Of a stretch of DNA of 64,000 nucleotides, positions 1-12,974 are shown piece by piece. The notes beneath the pieces are model-generated. The model worked only from the letters and a program-made list of their open reading frames with translations. It was not told where the DNA came from and did no database searches. Source of the DNA: Mesocentrotus franciscanus. Lineage: Eukaryota > Echinodermata > Echinoidea > Camarodonta > Strongylocentrotidae. Each line of letters begins with the position of its first letter. Within the stretch, counting starts at the first letter, position 1. Both the position numbers and the translations under genes were made by a program. Location of the stretch: positions 12,893,207-12,957,206 of the forward strand of contig CP137679.1 of the NCBI GenBank assembly GCA_037976565.1, read 5' to 3'.

Positions 1-2847
1 CCCTAAATAGGCTAATAAATATCTGAGGAACCACACAAATGGGCATCCTTTACGTGATGAATCTACACAATACATGTATATTTATACAATGTCTCATCTA
101 TGAATAGAGAAGAATTTAAAATAACGTATCATTACATTTCAAATTACGATGAAGATACATGAGCAAATTTGATTGTATTACTCAGATTTACTGAATGACA
201 TGCAATGGTTAAATGCATGTATATGTCACAAAAACACGACCTGCTTAATTGATTTACGGAACTTCTACATTTTGTGTAGCTTTCTGAAAAATTGAAGGCG
301 ACAATAAGAAATATAATGTAAGAAGTATAACGACTAATCATATCAAGTACCCGGTACTATGGTGCATAACTTCAGAAATATATTTAAAAAAATTAAATAT
401 GAGAGGACAGAGAATGAGAACATATCCGGTAACACACAAAATAATTTATGTTATTAACAGTTACTTACAGCAGTAAAAGAACCGATCCAGACATTGTTGG
501 ATTCGTCCAACATACTTAAACTCAAAACAAAGTACATGTAGACATGGAAAAAAATGTTCAAATGAAAGGGGAACTATTTTCAAACTGGAGAAACCTTCGT
601 ACAGCTGCCGATTAATACCAGTTGCTTTTGTAACACTTTGGTTGCTTTCCTCGCCTTTCTGCATGGTCGCTTGATTGCCACACATGCAATTTTGCACAAA
701 CAATAGGCATCAATCAATGGCCGGATTGCTTCGTGCAACACAATAGCTTTGCAAAATTACACATTTCCGGTCTTGATTAGCTCCATGACAACCCTTTAAA
801 CACCGGTATAGATTGATTTTGCACTGGAAACAGCTAAATAATCTTAAAGCCTTTGGTACGTCTGTCCGACGATAAATACAATGTGGCACCTGGAGATTAT
901 TTGCGTGGCATATAAAGTATTATTAAAGTAATCCAACCCAATACACATCTGATGTCTGTGAAAGTATGTATTAAGGTACATGTAGCCATCCAAATGTCAC
1001 TTGATGTGCTGCTACATTTCCCCCAAATTATAAATAACCAATCTCAACGCACAAAAGAATCGATGGAGGCTAGACTTTTCAACCAGAAAAGACTGGAAGC
1101 TTTCTTACACAGTAAATTTGCCTGGCACCTATGAAATATTGTTCCTCCACTCACTCCCAAATATGATTTTGAGATAAAGCTATCAAGAAGCTGTATTGGT
1201 AAAAATTAAAATTAAAAACACCAGGAATTGAGAATTGTTTAGCAAAAATATTGTCAACTTGAAGACTTGATCTTGTATTTTCCTTGTGTGGGGAAGCTAC
1301 GTGAGTCATTTGGATTCTAAAACAAATGCAAATGATTTTCTTGAACTTTAAAGCCCCACTGCACTACTTGTAGCTACTTGCTCCCTCTATATAGAAAACA
1401 ATGCCTAAGCGGTGCCCGTTGGTCCCCCATGATACTCTTTTTCTTATGTTAATTGAGAGCTGAGTTGATGAGATAACCACCTGTCAGTGACCACGCTGGG
1501 AGGTCTAATCCATCCTTGCCAAACTAGTGCAGACCGGCTTTAAGACTTCATATCATGCTGAAATTAAAGAGGTTCTATTCCTGTTTTGTCCCTCTTTCCC
1601 AACATTAAATTTAATGGAACTAAACATGATTTGAAGTAAGGAACTGAACATGATTTGAGTAAGGATAGTAGTAAGGATAGTATTAAGGATAGTATTAAAC
1701 ATTAATACCGCTTAATTTTCAGATGTCTAAAATCGAATTAATGGACAAAAAAGCAACAAAGAGGTGTCTTTGATTGCAGAAGTGACCAGAGCCATTTACA
1801 AAATGACATAATTCTGGCATCACACTGCCATCTCTTCTCCTTCGCCTCCTTGCTTATTGTATATGGCAATATTTTCGCTGATCTATGGTTCAAGGACGAC
1901 AAATTTGAGTGTCATTATTTCATATAAAGCCGCAACCATAACCAATTTTACACTTTTAATAATTATCATTCTATTTCCATGGATCATGAACTCATAACTG
2001 AGTTTCACAATCATCATTATATAAGAATTATTTTGGGAGAAATGAATTAAAATAATCCATTGAAGAGCTCTCTTATGATCATTGTGGTCTTAAACCTTGC
2101 TGTATAACCCTTTGATGGCTCGTGCTATAGTGTATAGACGCTGTACGCTACAGGTGAAGGAGCTTACTTCAGCGATTTCGACATGCGATATAATACTTGC
2201 TGGAAATATTTTTGTGTGTTTAATTGTTAAATTCACCATCAATGAGTAATTTGTGAAATTCGTGAAAATAAACCCCCTGCTAAAATAGCTGCTTATGCAG
2301 TATATATGTACCGGTAACTAACATTTGGGTTGGTAGATAACAATATCTCATTAGTCTGGAATGAACATCATTTTTCATATCCACACATATCTTTTTCTCC
2401 CTTCCATAAAATCCTCTAAATATATACGATTGTAAAAAGGCATACAGAGATAATAAGTAATGAACAGTGAAATTTTTGACAATATCAATTTGAAGTTCAC
2501 TGGTATAAACTGTTCTTAACACTATCAGATAAATGTAAACAATCTTAGCAATATCCAACTCTAAAAAAGGAACCAGGAAAAGATTATGCACCTTCAAAAT
2601 CTTCTTCCTTTACATCACATGTTTATGTGTATATAATTAAGAAACATCACAAATCAACATATTGAATCACTTAATATTTTATCAGCTCTGCATCATGCTA
2701 TATAATAAAACTGACAAACCGACAGCATTACAGTAGCTGTCTTATAATGCTACTACAGCAACAACTTCAATTTCCTGCATCTCTGCTGCACTTTCTTGGG
2801 GAGGAAGGGGGGTAACTTTGCCCTCCTCCAGCATCTTAGCTCCACCA
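1..2847. other. Region downstream of the Roquin stop; 3' UTR and spacer
   Basis: Apart from the MITE at 1345-1545 I see no gene. The Roquin 3' UTR must start at 2847 and run leftwards. An ATTAAA on the minus strand at 2224-2219 is a possible polyadenylation signal, but nothing here fixes the true end. Confidence 0.4.
1345..1545. mobile_element. MITE copy 1, TTAAAGCCCCACTGCAC ends
   Basis: This ~195-bp element has inverted ends TTTAAAGCCCCACTGCACTA / TAGTGCAGACCGGCTTTAA. It is about 90% identical to the copy at 21262-21462. Both are bordered by TTAA. Confidence 0.8.
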
Positions 2848-5800
2848 CTAGGGGTAATTGTACCCCCTGGACATGGCTTCCCTTATGGCAAGCTCCCTAG
2901 CGATCTTCCTATCTCGCTCCTCCTGGGTTCGCCTCTGCTGCTCCAGACGTTCCATCTGGTCGCGCCTCCTCTGGACATCCTCCAGGTGTCTCACATACTC
3001 TTCACGTTCTTTGTCCTGCACCTGTTTGGCATACTGAAGGTCTGCTGCTTCCTGCAAGTCAAACAAAGACCGAAAAAGAAAAGAACAAAACTTATTTGGC
3101 CGTCCTATGAAGTGGTAAGACAATCAGGATTTACATGGTATACGTTGAGAGAATTGAAGGGCAAAAGCACTTTTGCCCACTGTAAGAATGCATCAACATT
3201 ATTTATCACAATTAAGCCTCGATCAGATACAAAGCGGCGAAACTGTGCAGTTTTACTTTAAGACGACGTAAAGTGTAATACAATTCACATTTCCTTTCTT
3301 GTAACATAGAGCTCTGTAAATGCACGCAGAACCTTTGTTGCGCACAATTGCCATTCATTTATACCTTTAAAAAAACGGTTGACTGCATCATATCTAAATG
3401 GGCCTTTAGTGGGTGAACTGAACAGCAGTATTTCTCTTCCTGAAGTCCCCGCACTTGGTATGACCAACCAGTGTGTCACAAACTCACCAGAACCTTGAAC
3501 AAAATTACACTTTTTAGGGGGGGGGGCAGATTTTAAACAGCATTGATTCATGTCAAATTATCACCAATCAACTTTTATCAAGTCACATGATGCACTTGCT
3601 GTCATATGAAAAACATCAAGAGAAAATAAAGACTTACCATTTGGCGTTTGGAGGCATGTATTCCTTGCCTATCTACTGGTCCATGGCTAGCGGGTCCAGC
3701 AGAAGGGCCATACCTGGTCTGTCTGCTACTGGCAGGGACTAGGTGAGGGTAAGGAGTCCTAGGACTAGTGTATCCATCCATAGGGTGGGGTTCAATGTAC
3801 TGGTAACCCGGAGCGTGGCCTGGACTGCCCCCCTGCTGCACCCAACGATCCCTGGGGTGAGGGTTGTTCTGGCGGGGGTGAGGGTCGGTCTGGCGGGGGT
3901 GAGGGTCGGTCTGGCGGGGTGAGGGTCGGTCTGGCGGGGTGAGGGTCGGTCTGGCGGGGTGAGGGTCAGGCTGGCGGGAGTAGCGGGAGAGGACGGACTC
4001 CTGCATCTGAACAGCCCTGCTTTCAGGCTGGACTGAAACATTCTGCTAGAAGTGAAGAAAAAAAAAAAGGATTTTTATTTATTTATTTTCATTTATTTAA
4101 TTCACATATTGACAAAAGGGTAGCCAATCAGCATATACATTGGTTTTTGTTGGGGCCCTTTAAAATACAAACAAACTATATACAATCCAAAAACTTGTGA
4201 ATAAGACAAAATTGAATATTTCATTCTACAACAAACAATAATTGCATATCACATTACAAAATATTAAAATGCAAATATGAATATGAATAAAAATGAAATA
4301 AGGATAAGAAAAGTTTTACATTAATATATATGAAGGGTGAAAGTAGGTATGTGCCTGTCTAGCGTCTTCCGATTTACAAATAAACATTTAAAACAAAATT
4401 AATTAATCAAAATTAAACATTTAAAACAAACTGATTTAATCAAAGTTACACATTTTGAATAAGACTAACCGTAGCTGCTGCACCCAAAATTATTTACAAA
4501 ATAAATACATGAGAGTTTAACACACAAAATAACAAAATAAGTGGATTGTGATACAATTTGCAATTTACAATCAAAACATTAATTACCGGCTTTGAACCTT
4601 TGATCTTCATATTTACATTCAAGCGCTCAAAGGACTGATGTTTGATGTTTGCATCAAAATGTAAATACCTGATTATTTTGTGAAACAGAAAATATCAGTC
4701 TTGAGCTGCATGTCATGTTGTTTTTAATAAACCAATTCAATTCAATTCAATTCCATTCAATATTGGAATGATAATTTACCTGAGGAGGTTTGACCTGGTG
4801 TGTTACATGGTTTCTGCCATGACTACAGTCCACAGGCCGGTGGTCTTTGTCAGAGTTCATGTTCTCCAATATCTTCTCTTCAAAGTCTAGTATAAACGTG
4901 TTGTGGGCATGCTGAAGACATATGGGGAAATGAACAGAAACATTGATGATACAGAAAACTTTCATCGGTTGGGGATAATCGTAAAATGTAGTTTTCAAAG
5001 CTTCTACCAACCTTGTGGTCAAGGTTGGTAGAAGCTTTAAAAACTACATTTTAAGAAACATTGATGTTTAGACCCGTTTGTAGATAAGCGTACAAACGAT
5101 CCCAAAATATCCACATACCGGTATATAAAATTAAAAAATTGCCCCAAGTTCCAAGGTTTGCAAATTTGGAAACCTTCCCAAACATCCAAGGTTTGCAAAT
5201 TGTAAACCTTCCCCAACGTCCAAGGTTTGCAAATTTGTTTTGGACCTACCTTTGCGGTCTCCTTGGCCTGGATCCTGATCTCAACCTGGCTCAGGGCTTG
5301 TTTCAGTTTCTCCTCTGCTTGTGGATCACACTCAACAAGCTTCTCTACATTAGTCACCCAGTCACTGTCAAAACACACAGAGAAAAACCTTGTTCAGATA
5401 TGATGCAACAAAACTACTGTGTTTCTTTTTAACCATTTTGAGACAATCATTCTACATTTTGTGGTTTGGCTCAATAACTTGTGAATCAGAGCCCTAAAAA
5501 TATGCAAAAAAGTTTTTACCTCAACAGAAGTTACATGTGCATCTCTTTATACAAAACTGTAACCTTTGATCTTTGACCTTCAACCAAAATAATAGTAAGG
5601 CAAGTACCTCTTTCTTCTATATGTAACAACAGCCCATGTGATGGAAGTCTCAAGAAATTACTGTCATATACCCTTGGAAAATGTTTTTTGCAAGCCATAT
5701 ACTTGTGACCTTTGACCTAAAGTATTCAGGTCATAACCGGGAAATCAAATCCTTGATTTTATTAACATTTCAGGTAGGATGGTGGCTTCTTATCATAATA

Positions 5801-8800
5801 AGTAATGGAAGTTTTGTACTCACTCTTTGAGAATAGTAGCTTCAAGTTCATCTGAAGGTGCTTGGGGTGTCTTGATGTAGTAGCCATCTCCCTCAGGGGT
5901 CTGGAACCCTGGAGCCACTTGACAATCCTGTTGTGTCATGTTGACTGGCATAGTATTCTCAACCATGCCAGCGCTCACCTTAAGAGGACCCGTGTTGCTG
6001 CCCAGAGCTCTGGCTGAGCCAGATACCGGTCCATATGCAGCTGCCAGAGCCCCTGCATGGGGGTACTTGGTGTACATATGCAGGATGGGTTCCTTGCTAA
6101 CAAGTTGGGCTGGCAGGGGGACAGCGGAGTTGCTTGAGAAGTGGGGTGAAGGGGTGGGGCTTTCCTCTTCTCGACGCCCCATCTCAATCTGGATCTTGTG
6201 TCCCCGCTCAAAGTGACTGCTGCCAGCCCTCTGGTCCTGCTGCTCCACCTCCTTCAAGGTTCTCTCGAGTTCATGCATGGACATTTTCTCAAAGTCTCCC
6301 ATCTGGTGTGAGCCATGAGGTGTTCTCTGCGATGGGTCGTCCTCGTTGGCCGAGACATGACGGACCAACACCTTGCTGAAAGTCATTGTGTAGTTTGTTG
6401 CCGTCTCTTTAACGGCTTTTCCGGTCTTTGGCATGAACAGAGAAGTACTCGTCCAAGGATTATAGCTTCCTACTTCACTGTCCGACCTATCTGCCTGATC
6501 AGCATTCTCATCGTCCTCAGTGAACTTGGAAGTCCCTATCTCCTCCTCTGCATCAACATCGATACCATTCTTCCGGTGGTCGATGTCATCCTCCTCCTCA
6601 TCTTCATCTTCAATGCCTGTGAAACTAAAGCTAAGGCCTGTTGATGAAACGGCTTCCTGTGATGCAGTGGACGTTCCCCATAGGCTATCGGACAGGGCTC
6701 TACTGCTGGATGTTGTCCATGAAGGCTGGGTATCAGCCATGTGAGCCCACAGGCTGGTGGGAGGATCGGTGGAGGTGGTGGGCTTTCTCCATGGGGTGGA
6801 GGTGGCGGGCTTACTCCATGGGGTGGAGGTGACAGGGTCATCATCCTTGGTGTCAGTATCATCCTGGATCTCGTCCAGCATGGTCACCAGGTAGGTCTGA
6901 CGTTCCTTCAACTCCGTCAGGCTCGGGCCCTAAACATTCAAGAGAGATTCCATTTTGAAAAACCATGTGTAACCCAAACAAACAGAGCAGTCGTAAGTTC
7001 CTTGATGCATAGTAACATTACAAAATATTTCATATTCATATCTAGCTTGATGAATTGAGAATTACTTTTGACTATAAGAGTACTCTTACTTATCCACTAG
7101 ATTAACTGTAGAGTATAGCTTTCTAAAAGACTACATCACAAACAAGTCTGTGACAGAGCAAAAGTCTTGCAAAACATATTTTTTTCAACTTTTCAACTTT
7201 TTTCAACAACAAAAAAGCCCCTTGGTAGTAAAAATAACTGAACAACAGATTCCTATGAAAACACTTTCATTGAAAATAATGCATGCAAAACCCTTTAAAA
7301 ATGTTGTGCTTCAGCTCAATATTTATGATATTACATGGCTAAGGGAGTGAAAAGTTTTAGCAAAATAAATCATGGCTTACTCTTTCCACTCTAAGAGGAG
7401 GCTTTGGTTTGGGCGGTGCGACTGCAGCCTTGTGGCTTGGTAATTTACCCCCCTTTATCTCCTGTCGCTTGGAGCTATCATCCGGGGTGAGGTGACTGGG
7501 GTTCCCCTGTGGTGTGCCTACTGGTGGTAAATGTCTCATGTCAGTGATCCTGCGCCCTCGCTGATCATACGTAGGGTAGAATTCTGGCTCCCCATGATAC
7601 CTGCATGAAATGTACAAAATGAGCTGTTGGTTCTCTCCATTTATAAACCCTTACTGCACTAAGCAAGGGATGGCCCTTCACAACATTCTTGGATTGCTTG
7701 GAATCCCATATTGTACTTTCATGACTAAAACTGATCCAGTCATCCCAACACAGATATAAAATTACCTATCAATTATCAGAATTTTCAGAAAACACTTTGT
7801 GTAGAAATACATCCTACTTGCAGATTATAAATGAGAAATTAGGGAAAATTAATTTTTTGTTCTCTTACCACTTTATCTCGCATAATAGAATATCTACTCA
7901 CATGGGTTGTGGCTTGTACCTCTGGCTCGGCAACAACGATGGGGGCGGAGCTGAGGGCTCGACATAGTCGTCCACAGGCACCACATCATAAGCCTTCATG
8001 GTATGAGGATCAACATAGCGTTGCACCACCGGTCTGCGGTACTGCCTTGGCTCCGGTGGTGGAGTCTGGGGCATCACCTGGGATTCAGGGTACAGGGCGT
8101 GATAGGGGTAAGGGTGCTTGTCTGGCTTGCGGTCATAGGGATCTCCTTGGGGTGGCGGTGGCATGGTGGGCACCAGGATGTGGGGTTGGGATGGAACAGG
8201 TGAAGGCGCCTGGCCACTATAGGCACCAGGAGCTTCATTGGATGGCATCCTCCTCTCATAAAAGTACCTTTCTGTGAAGGAAAAAACAAGAAATTAATAT
8301 TCACTGTACCTGCACCTCTGATAAATTAGGACTTGATTCTTCAGAAAGCTAACATCAAAGGACGTACTGGAATCAAAACTGCTAAGGCACAAACGAAATG
8401 TTTTGCAGCATGTAATTCTTGAGTTGAAAAATTACTAAGCCCAAATTTAGAACACCACATCAGCATATCTCTATTTACTGCAGCTATAAATGACTTGAAA
8501 AGGACATGACAAATTGACAAATGTACAAATGGTACAAATATATGTATATATAAATATATTTAAACACAAAGGAGTTACATGTATTGAATGTTTGATGATA
8601 GGTTTACCTGATTGCTAAGAAAGAATGTGCATGCTTGTAAGTAAGCAACCGGGGGAATGACGGCTTCAGGTTTTCTCAGAGGGACTTGGTAATGAGGATT
8701 AATGCCTTACCAAAGGGCACGAGCGCATTGATTTGGTTTTGAACCCAGGACCTCTGGGTTACGAGAGCACTGCTCTACCACTGTGCCATCGCGCCTCCTC

Positions 8801-10343
8801 ACAATAAGCATTGTTTCATGTATTAAATATTTAAATCAAATTCTGTGTATATCACAATTGCACAAAGTAAACAAATGTCTTCCAATGAGAGACTATCGCT
8901 GATTAGTTTAGCTCACTTACCGTCAGGCGGTAGAGCATATCTGTCGATCTCTGGCCCTGGTCTTCTCCCCTTGGCTTCATGGTGCATCACCCGGCCCCCA
9001 CCTACACTGGATGTCCTCTCTGAGTCCTCTCTGCCTACCGATGGTTCACTGGCATTCATGCTCAGGCTACGACTGGCTAGGTACATCTTGGTGTTACTGC
9101 TCGGTAAGATATTAGGGTACTCCAGATGGGATGGCAGCTCAGGAGTGGGGCTACTCGACTTCTTTATAGTCACTGACTGCTTGTTACGATCCTTGAGCCC
9201 ATAGAGAGAAGCTTGACTGTAGATACAATGGTACAAATAAATAATAATAAATGGAAACAAGGCACTGTCTGTCCCTTAGTCTATCAACAAATTAAGAAGA
9301 ATTGTAGAGGTATGATTTCAGATGTTTTTTGAAGAAGTCAAGCGAAGCACTCTTTTAAAGAAATGAAGTGAGTTTATTCCATAGGCATGGGGCAATGGAT
9401 TGAAATGATTTGAAGCCAGCATGCTTTTCAAGATTGGGGAATGAGATGGGGAGGGGCTGATACAGATTAAAGTGAATATGATGTTCTCTACTGCTGAAAG
9501 ATTGAGAAGATGTATTGAGGAAGAGTGGTTGACATAGATTTAATAAGTTTGAAGGTAGAACAATTGAAGGAGAATAATGTAGCGAAAAATAAAATAGAAA
9601 AGAGAAGAGAGGACTCAACAAGAGAAAAGAATGAAAGAGCAAGAGAGAATCAGAGAAAGAGAGGGAGAGTGACGCAACAAGAAGTCAACTTAGGAGCAAG
9701 AAAGGGACAGAAAATACAAGGCACCACATAAATCATGAAGTCACGATAACCTTGAGAAAGGTTCAATATAATCAACATAGCCATGTCAAATAAAATTTAG
9801 ATTTTAGAATGTGAATACTGGTAACAGAATAGTGGACCATGATTGGCTCATATTAAAAAGAAATCTAATTAGTTGTAATTTGTACTTGTTCGCAATTTTG
9901 ATGCGAAGAAGTTAGACTAGTTCTAAACTAGAACTGAATTAAACAGAGAACCTTTGTCTACTTACATATCTTCATCTAAACATAGCTCATCCTCATTTCT
10001 CTCAGAGGATGCCAGCTGAGAGAATGCACTGAGAGGGGGCCTGTGGATCCGGCCGGATTCAGATTTATAGCCCACGACAGAGCCAGTGCGTTCCTGCTGA
10101 TCGGAGAACAGCCCTGAAACGCTGCTATAGAGAGACTCACTCCCCAGCCTAGCGGCAGCGGAGCACTCCTCCAGGCTGTATATTGGTTGGTCCCTTGGCT
10201 TGCCGGTTGAACTGCTGGGCATGGACTGGGTAGATGTCTCATTATTACCCTCGCTTAATATAGAGCCGTCTCCACGTGAAACATTTGAATTCTTGTTCTG
10301 GCTGTTCAGTGACGACAGGAGTTGACGGCTTTTTGAACGGTAC
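2848..10343 (-). CDS. RC3H1: Roquin coding exons 8-16: disordered Pro/Ser-rich tail and C-terminal coiled coil with MIU-like motifs
   Basis: These nine exons encode about 1075 residues of low conservation. Exon 12 (5824-6929, 368 codons) is the largest and contains an acidic run and a helical stretch ([18 protein letters not shown]) that resembles the C-terminal helix of vertebrate Roquin. Vertebrate Roquin uses this tail to recruit the CCR4-NOT deadenylase. Exon 15 carries the coding minisatellite described separately. Exon 16 (2848-3051) encodes a charged helix of 67 residues ending ...SRGYNYP-stop. Because every splice phase from exon 7 to exon 16 agrees, I place exons 13-16 in the same protein rather than in a separate gene. 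The final exons lack obvious homology to human Roquin, so that assignment is less certain than for the N-terminal half. Confidence 0.75.
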
Positions 10344-12943
10344 CTGGAATAGACGAAAGTGAAATTTAACACACTGGAATCGTATTCTTTCGATTTCGTC
10401 CTTTTGACTTCTTGGTGTGGTATGGATAAAGGTAAAGAATGAGGAGAGGGATTCTTTCGTGAGAGGAGTCCTGAAAAGGACTGGTGAATCAGGTTATGAA
10501 TGCGAAGAGTGATCATAGCTTTAACAGTCTGAACGGGTTGATTGTCGGTCATCATATCTTAGTCGTGTCCTTAAATCTTAGTCCAGGACTACGCACATGG
10601 TGAAACAACAAACGTATGGATTCATCCACAGCACCATGCATAACCCGACCTTCAAAGATCCTCCAAATTTCACTGTTCACATGATTACCTAAACATTAAA
10701 GACTACTTGTATGTCAACACACTCAGTAAGATCCAGAGAACTTTCACATGTATGTTTGAAAGCGCAGGTTTGCATGGTGAGAAGATAAGATAGAGAGGAG
10801 ATTTGTGGTACAACCATGGGGGTAGTTCATATAAGAACTGTTTGTATTCTTATAAAGAAGTCCTGAAAAGGACCGAGAATCAATAAAGACTTGACATTTC
10901 AGACATGTTGACTGTCCATCGTCAGGAGTGAAGTGAATGAAGCCATGGACGTCGTGGATAATAATGCAGGAATGCGGACTTAGATGAAGTCTGCTGCATA
11001 TTGTGAACGATTGTGTCTTCATCTAAGCTCATAAGTTTCACATGTATGTTAGAAATCATTTTCCATTTTTCCTTTTTTGTTTACTCGAAATAACACTTTG
11101 TAATCTTATAATTAAAATATTGTCCCTACTCACTTCTCCAGCTCTTCCTCTGAGTGCGCAAAAGTGCAGCTTGGACCACGAGGGCAGCCTCCTTTCTGCA
11201 TGACATCCCGACATAGACTGGTCTTATACTTGATGTTTTGGGTCTGGAGATCTAGAGCTTTCTTGTTCTGAGAGTAATTCTGAAGGAACTCCATCAGCCC
11301 CTTGAGGACTTTCCTGACAGAGTCTAAAGCAGACAGGATGCCTTCCCAGGAGGAGATCATTGCTCCTGTTGATAAAAATAATAGTAATAATAATATCAAT
11401 AGTAATAATATTGATAATAATAATGATAACAATAAAAACAACAACAACGATAATAATAAAATAATAATAATAATAATAATGCCATTCAATTATACATAAA
11501 GAAATCTGCATCTGTTTTTGGGGGGTAATATCTGAATGATTAACCTTCACTGGTACATGATATTTAAAAATATGGAATGGTTAATCATTCATGCGATGCA
11601 AAGATTCAAAGATGTACCTGGACTTGGGTCAATGGCTGCCAATTTCTCCAGCTGAGCATGGAGCTGGGCCAAGCGGACTGGATCTCCGGAGCGTTGGAGA
11701 CAAATGGACAGCTCCTGGATGCTAGAGGTGAAGGAGGCTGGAGTCTGGAGCTGTAGAATAGGAATGGATTGGGGAAATGTGTGAATTAGTACAAAGTATT
11801 AAATTGAAGAGATGACTGGTACATGTACTAAAAAATCAAAGAATAGCAACGGATTCAGACACACTAAAGCTTAGAAACTGAGGCTAAAGGAACAAAGCGT
11901 TTAAAAAAAATAGACGTAATGCCAGCCACTTAATAAAAACGTTAATGAATTTTGTATAAATTGATACAAAGGATTTTTCCTGAAAATAATTAAAGCCTAA
12001 AGGCTCATTCAGATATGACATGGCAAACCGCCACAAAAAACTGCTGCTGTTTTTCCAACATGTGAATAAACGGCTGCTGATTTGCCGTGTCCTACCTGAG
12101 CAAGGCTTAACTGATACCTAGAGGTAGGAGTGGAAGAGTATGATCATTCTTACCTTGTCAATGATGGACTGCATGTGAGATTTATGATTGAGATCACCAT
12201 ACAGTAGGGATGACCATTGCTCCGGTGATATCCTCAAGCCAGCCTCGATGGCTATCTGAACAATCTGCGTATCATGCTCACGTCTCAGGGAATCGTAGTT
12301 ACGAAACTGCACGACAAAAGAAGTACCGGTATGCAAATGTCAACATTGTAGAGGTGATGCGGTCTAGTGGATAAGTCGCCAGACTGTGAACCACAGGGTA
12401 CAGGGTTCAAAACCCTGTCGCAGCACTTATGTCATTTGGCAAGACATTAATCTACATTTGCTACTCTCCACCCAGGTGAAGTAAATTAGGTAGGAACTTA
12501 TTCCTTGTATGCTTTGAGCACCTTACGGCAGCTGGGCTAAACCAAGGGTTATAATGGTACTTCTTGGGCGCCTTGGGCATCCCCTGGGATGGATATGTGC
12601 GCAATATAAATGTAGCTATTATTATTCTTATTGTTATCACATGTAATTTCTTGCAAATATAGATTCAAATGAGCTCACCTCTTCTTTGAGTTGCATGAGA
12701 GAGGACTCCTCTTCCCTCTTGGTGACCTTAAAACAGGACGCTCGGTAGAGGAGTTGAACCACGTGACCTACGCTCGTCTTGGAGGCCTGAGGAAACTGCA
12801 TCTCAAGTTTCTGAACTACAAACATGACCAGGACCTTGCGGGAGAGAGGTGTCCCGTCCTCCAGCGCCAGCAAAACAAGCTTCAGGGTTTCTTCCTGCAT
12901 GGCTGTAAAAGACAGACATGTATAATTTCATAAATAAATATTC

Positions 12944-12974
<31 letters not shown>

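Noticed and set aside
2818..3261. Plus-strand 147-codon ORF antisense to the last Roquin exon
   Set aside because: Shadow of the real minus-strand exon.
3739..4041. Alternative minus-strand 100-codon frame over the Roquin minisatellite
   Set aside because: It does not match the splice phase of exons 14 and 16; the other frame gives an uninterrupted, in-phase exon.
4982..5053. Pre-miRNA interpretation of the intronic hairpin
   Set aside because: A 4-base loop and almost perfect pairing are atypical for animal pre-miRNAs; kept only as a hairpin.
5820..6862. Plus- and minus-strand shadow ORFs of 63-109 codons over Roquin exon 12
   Set aside because: Only the 368-codon minus frame is bounded by matching splice sites.
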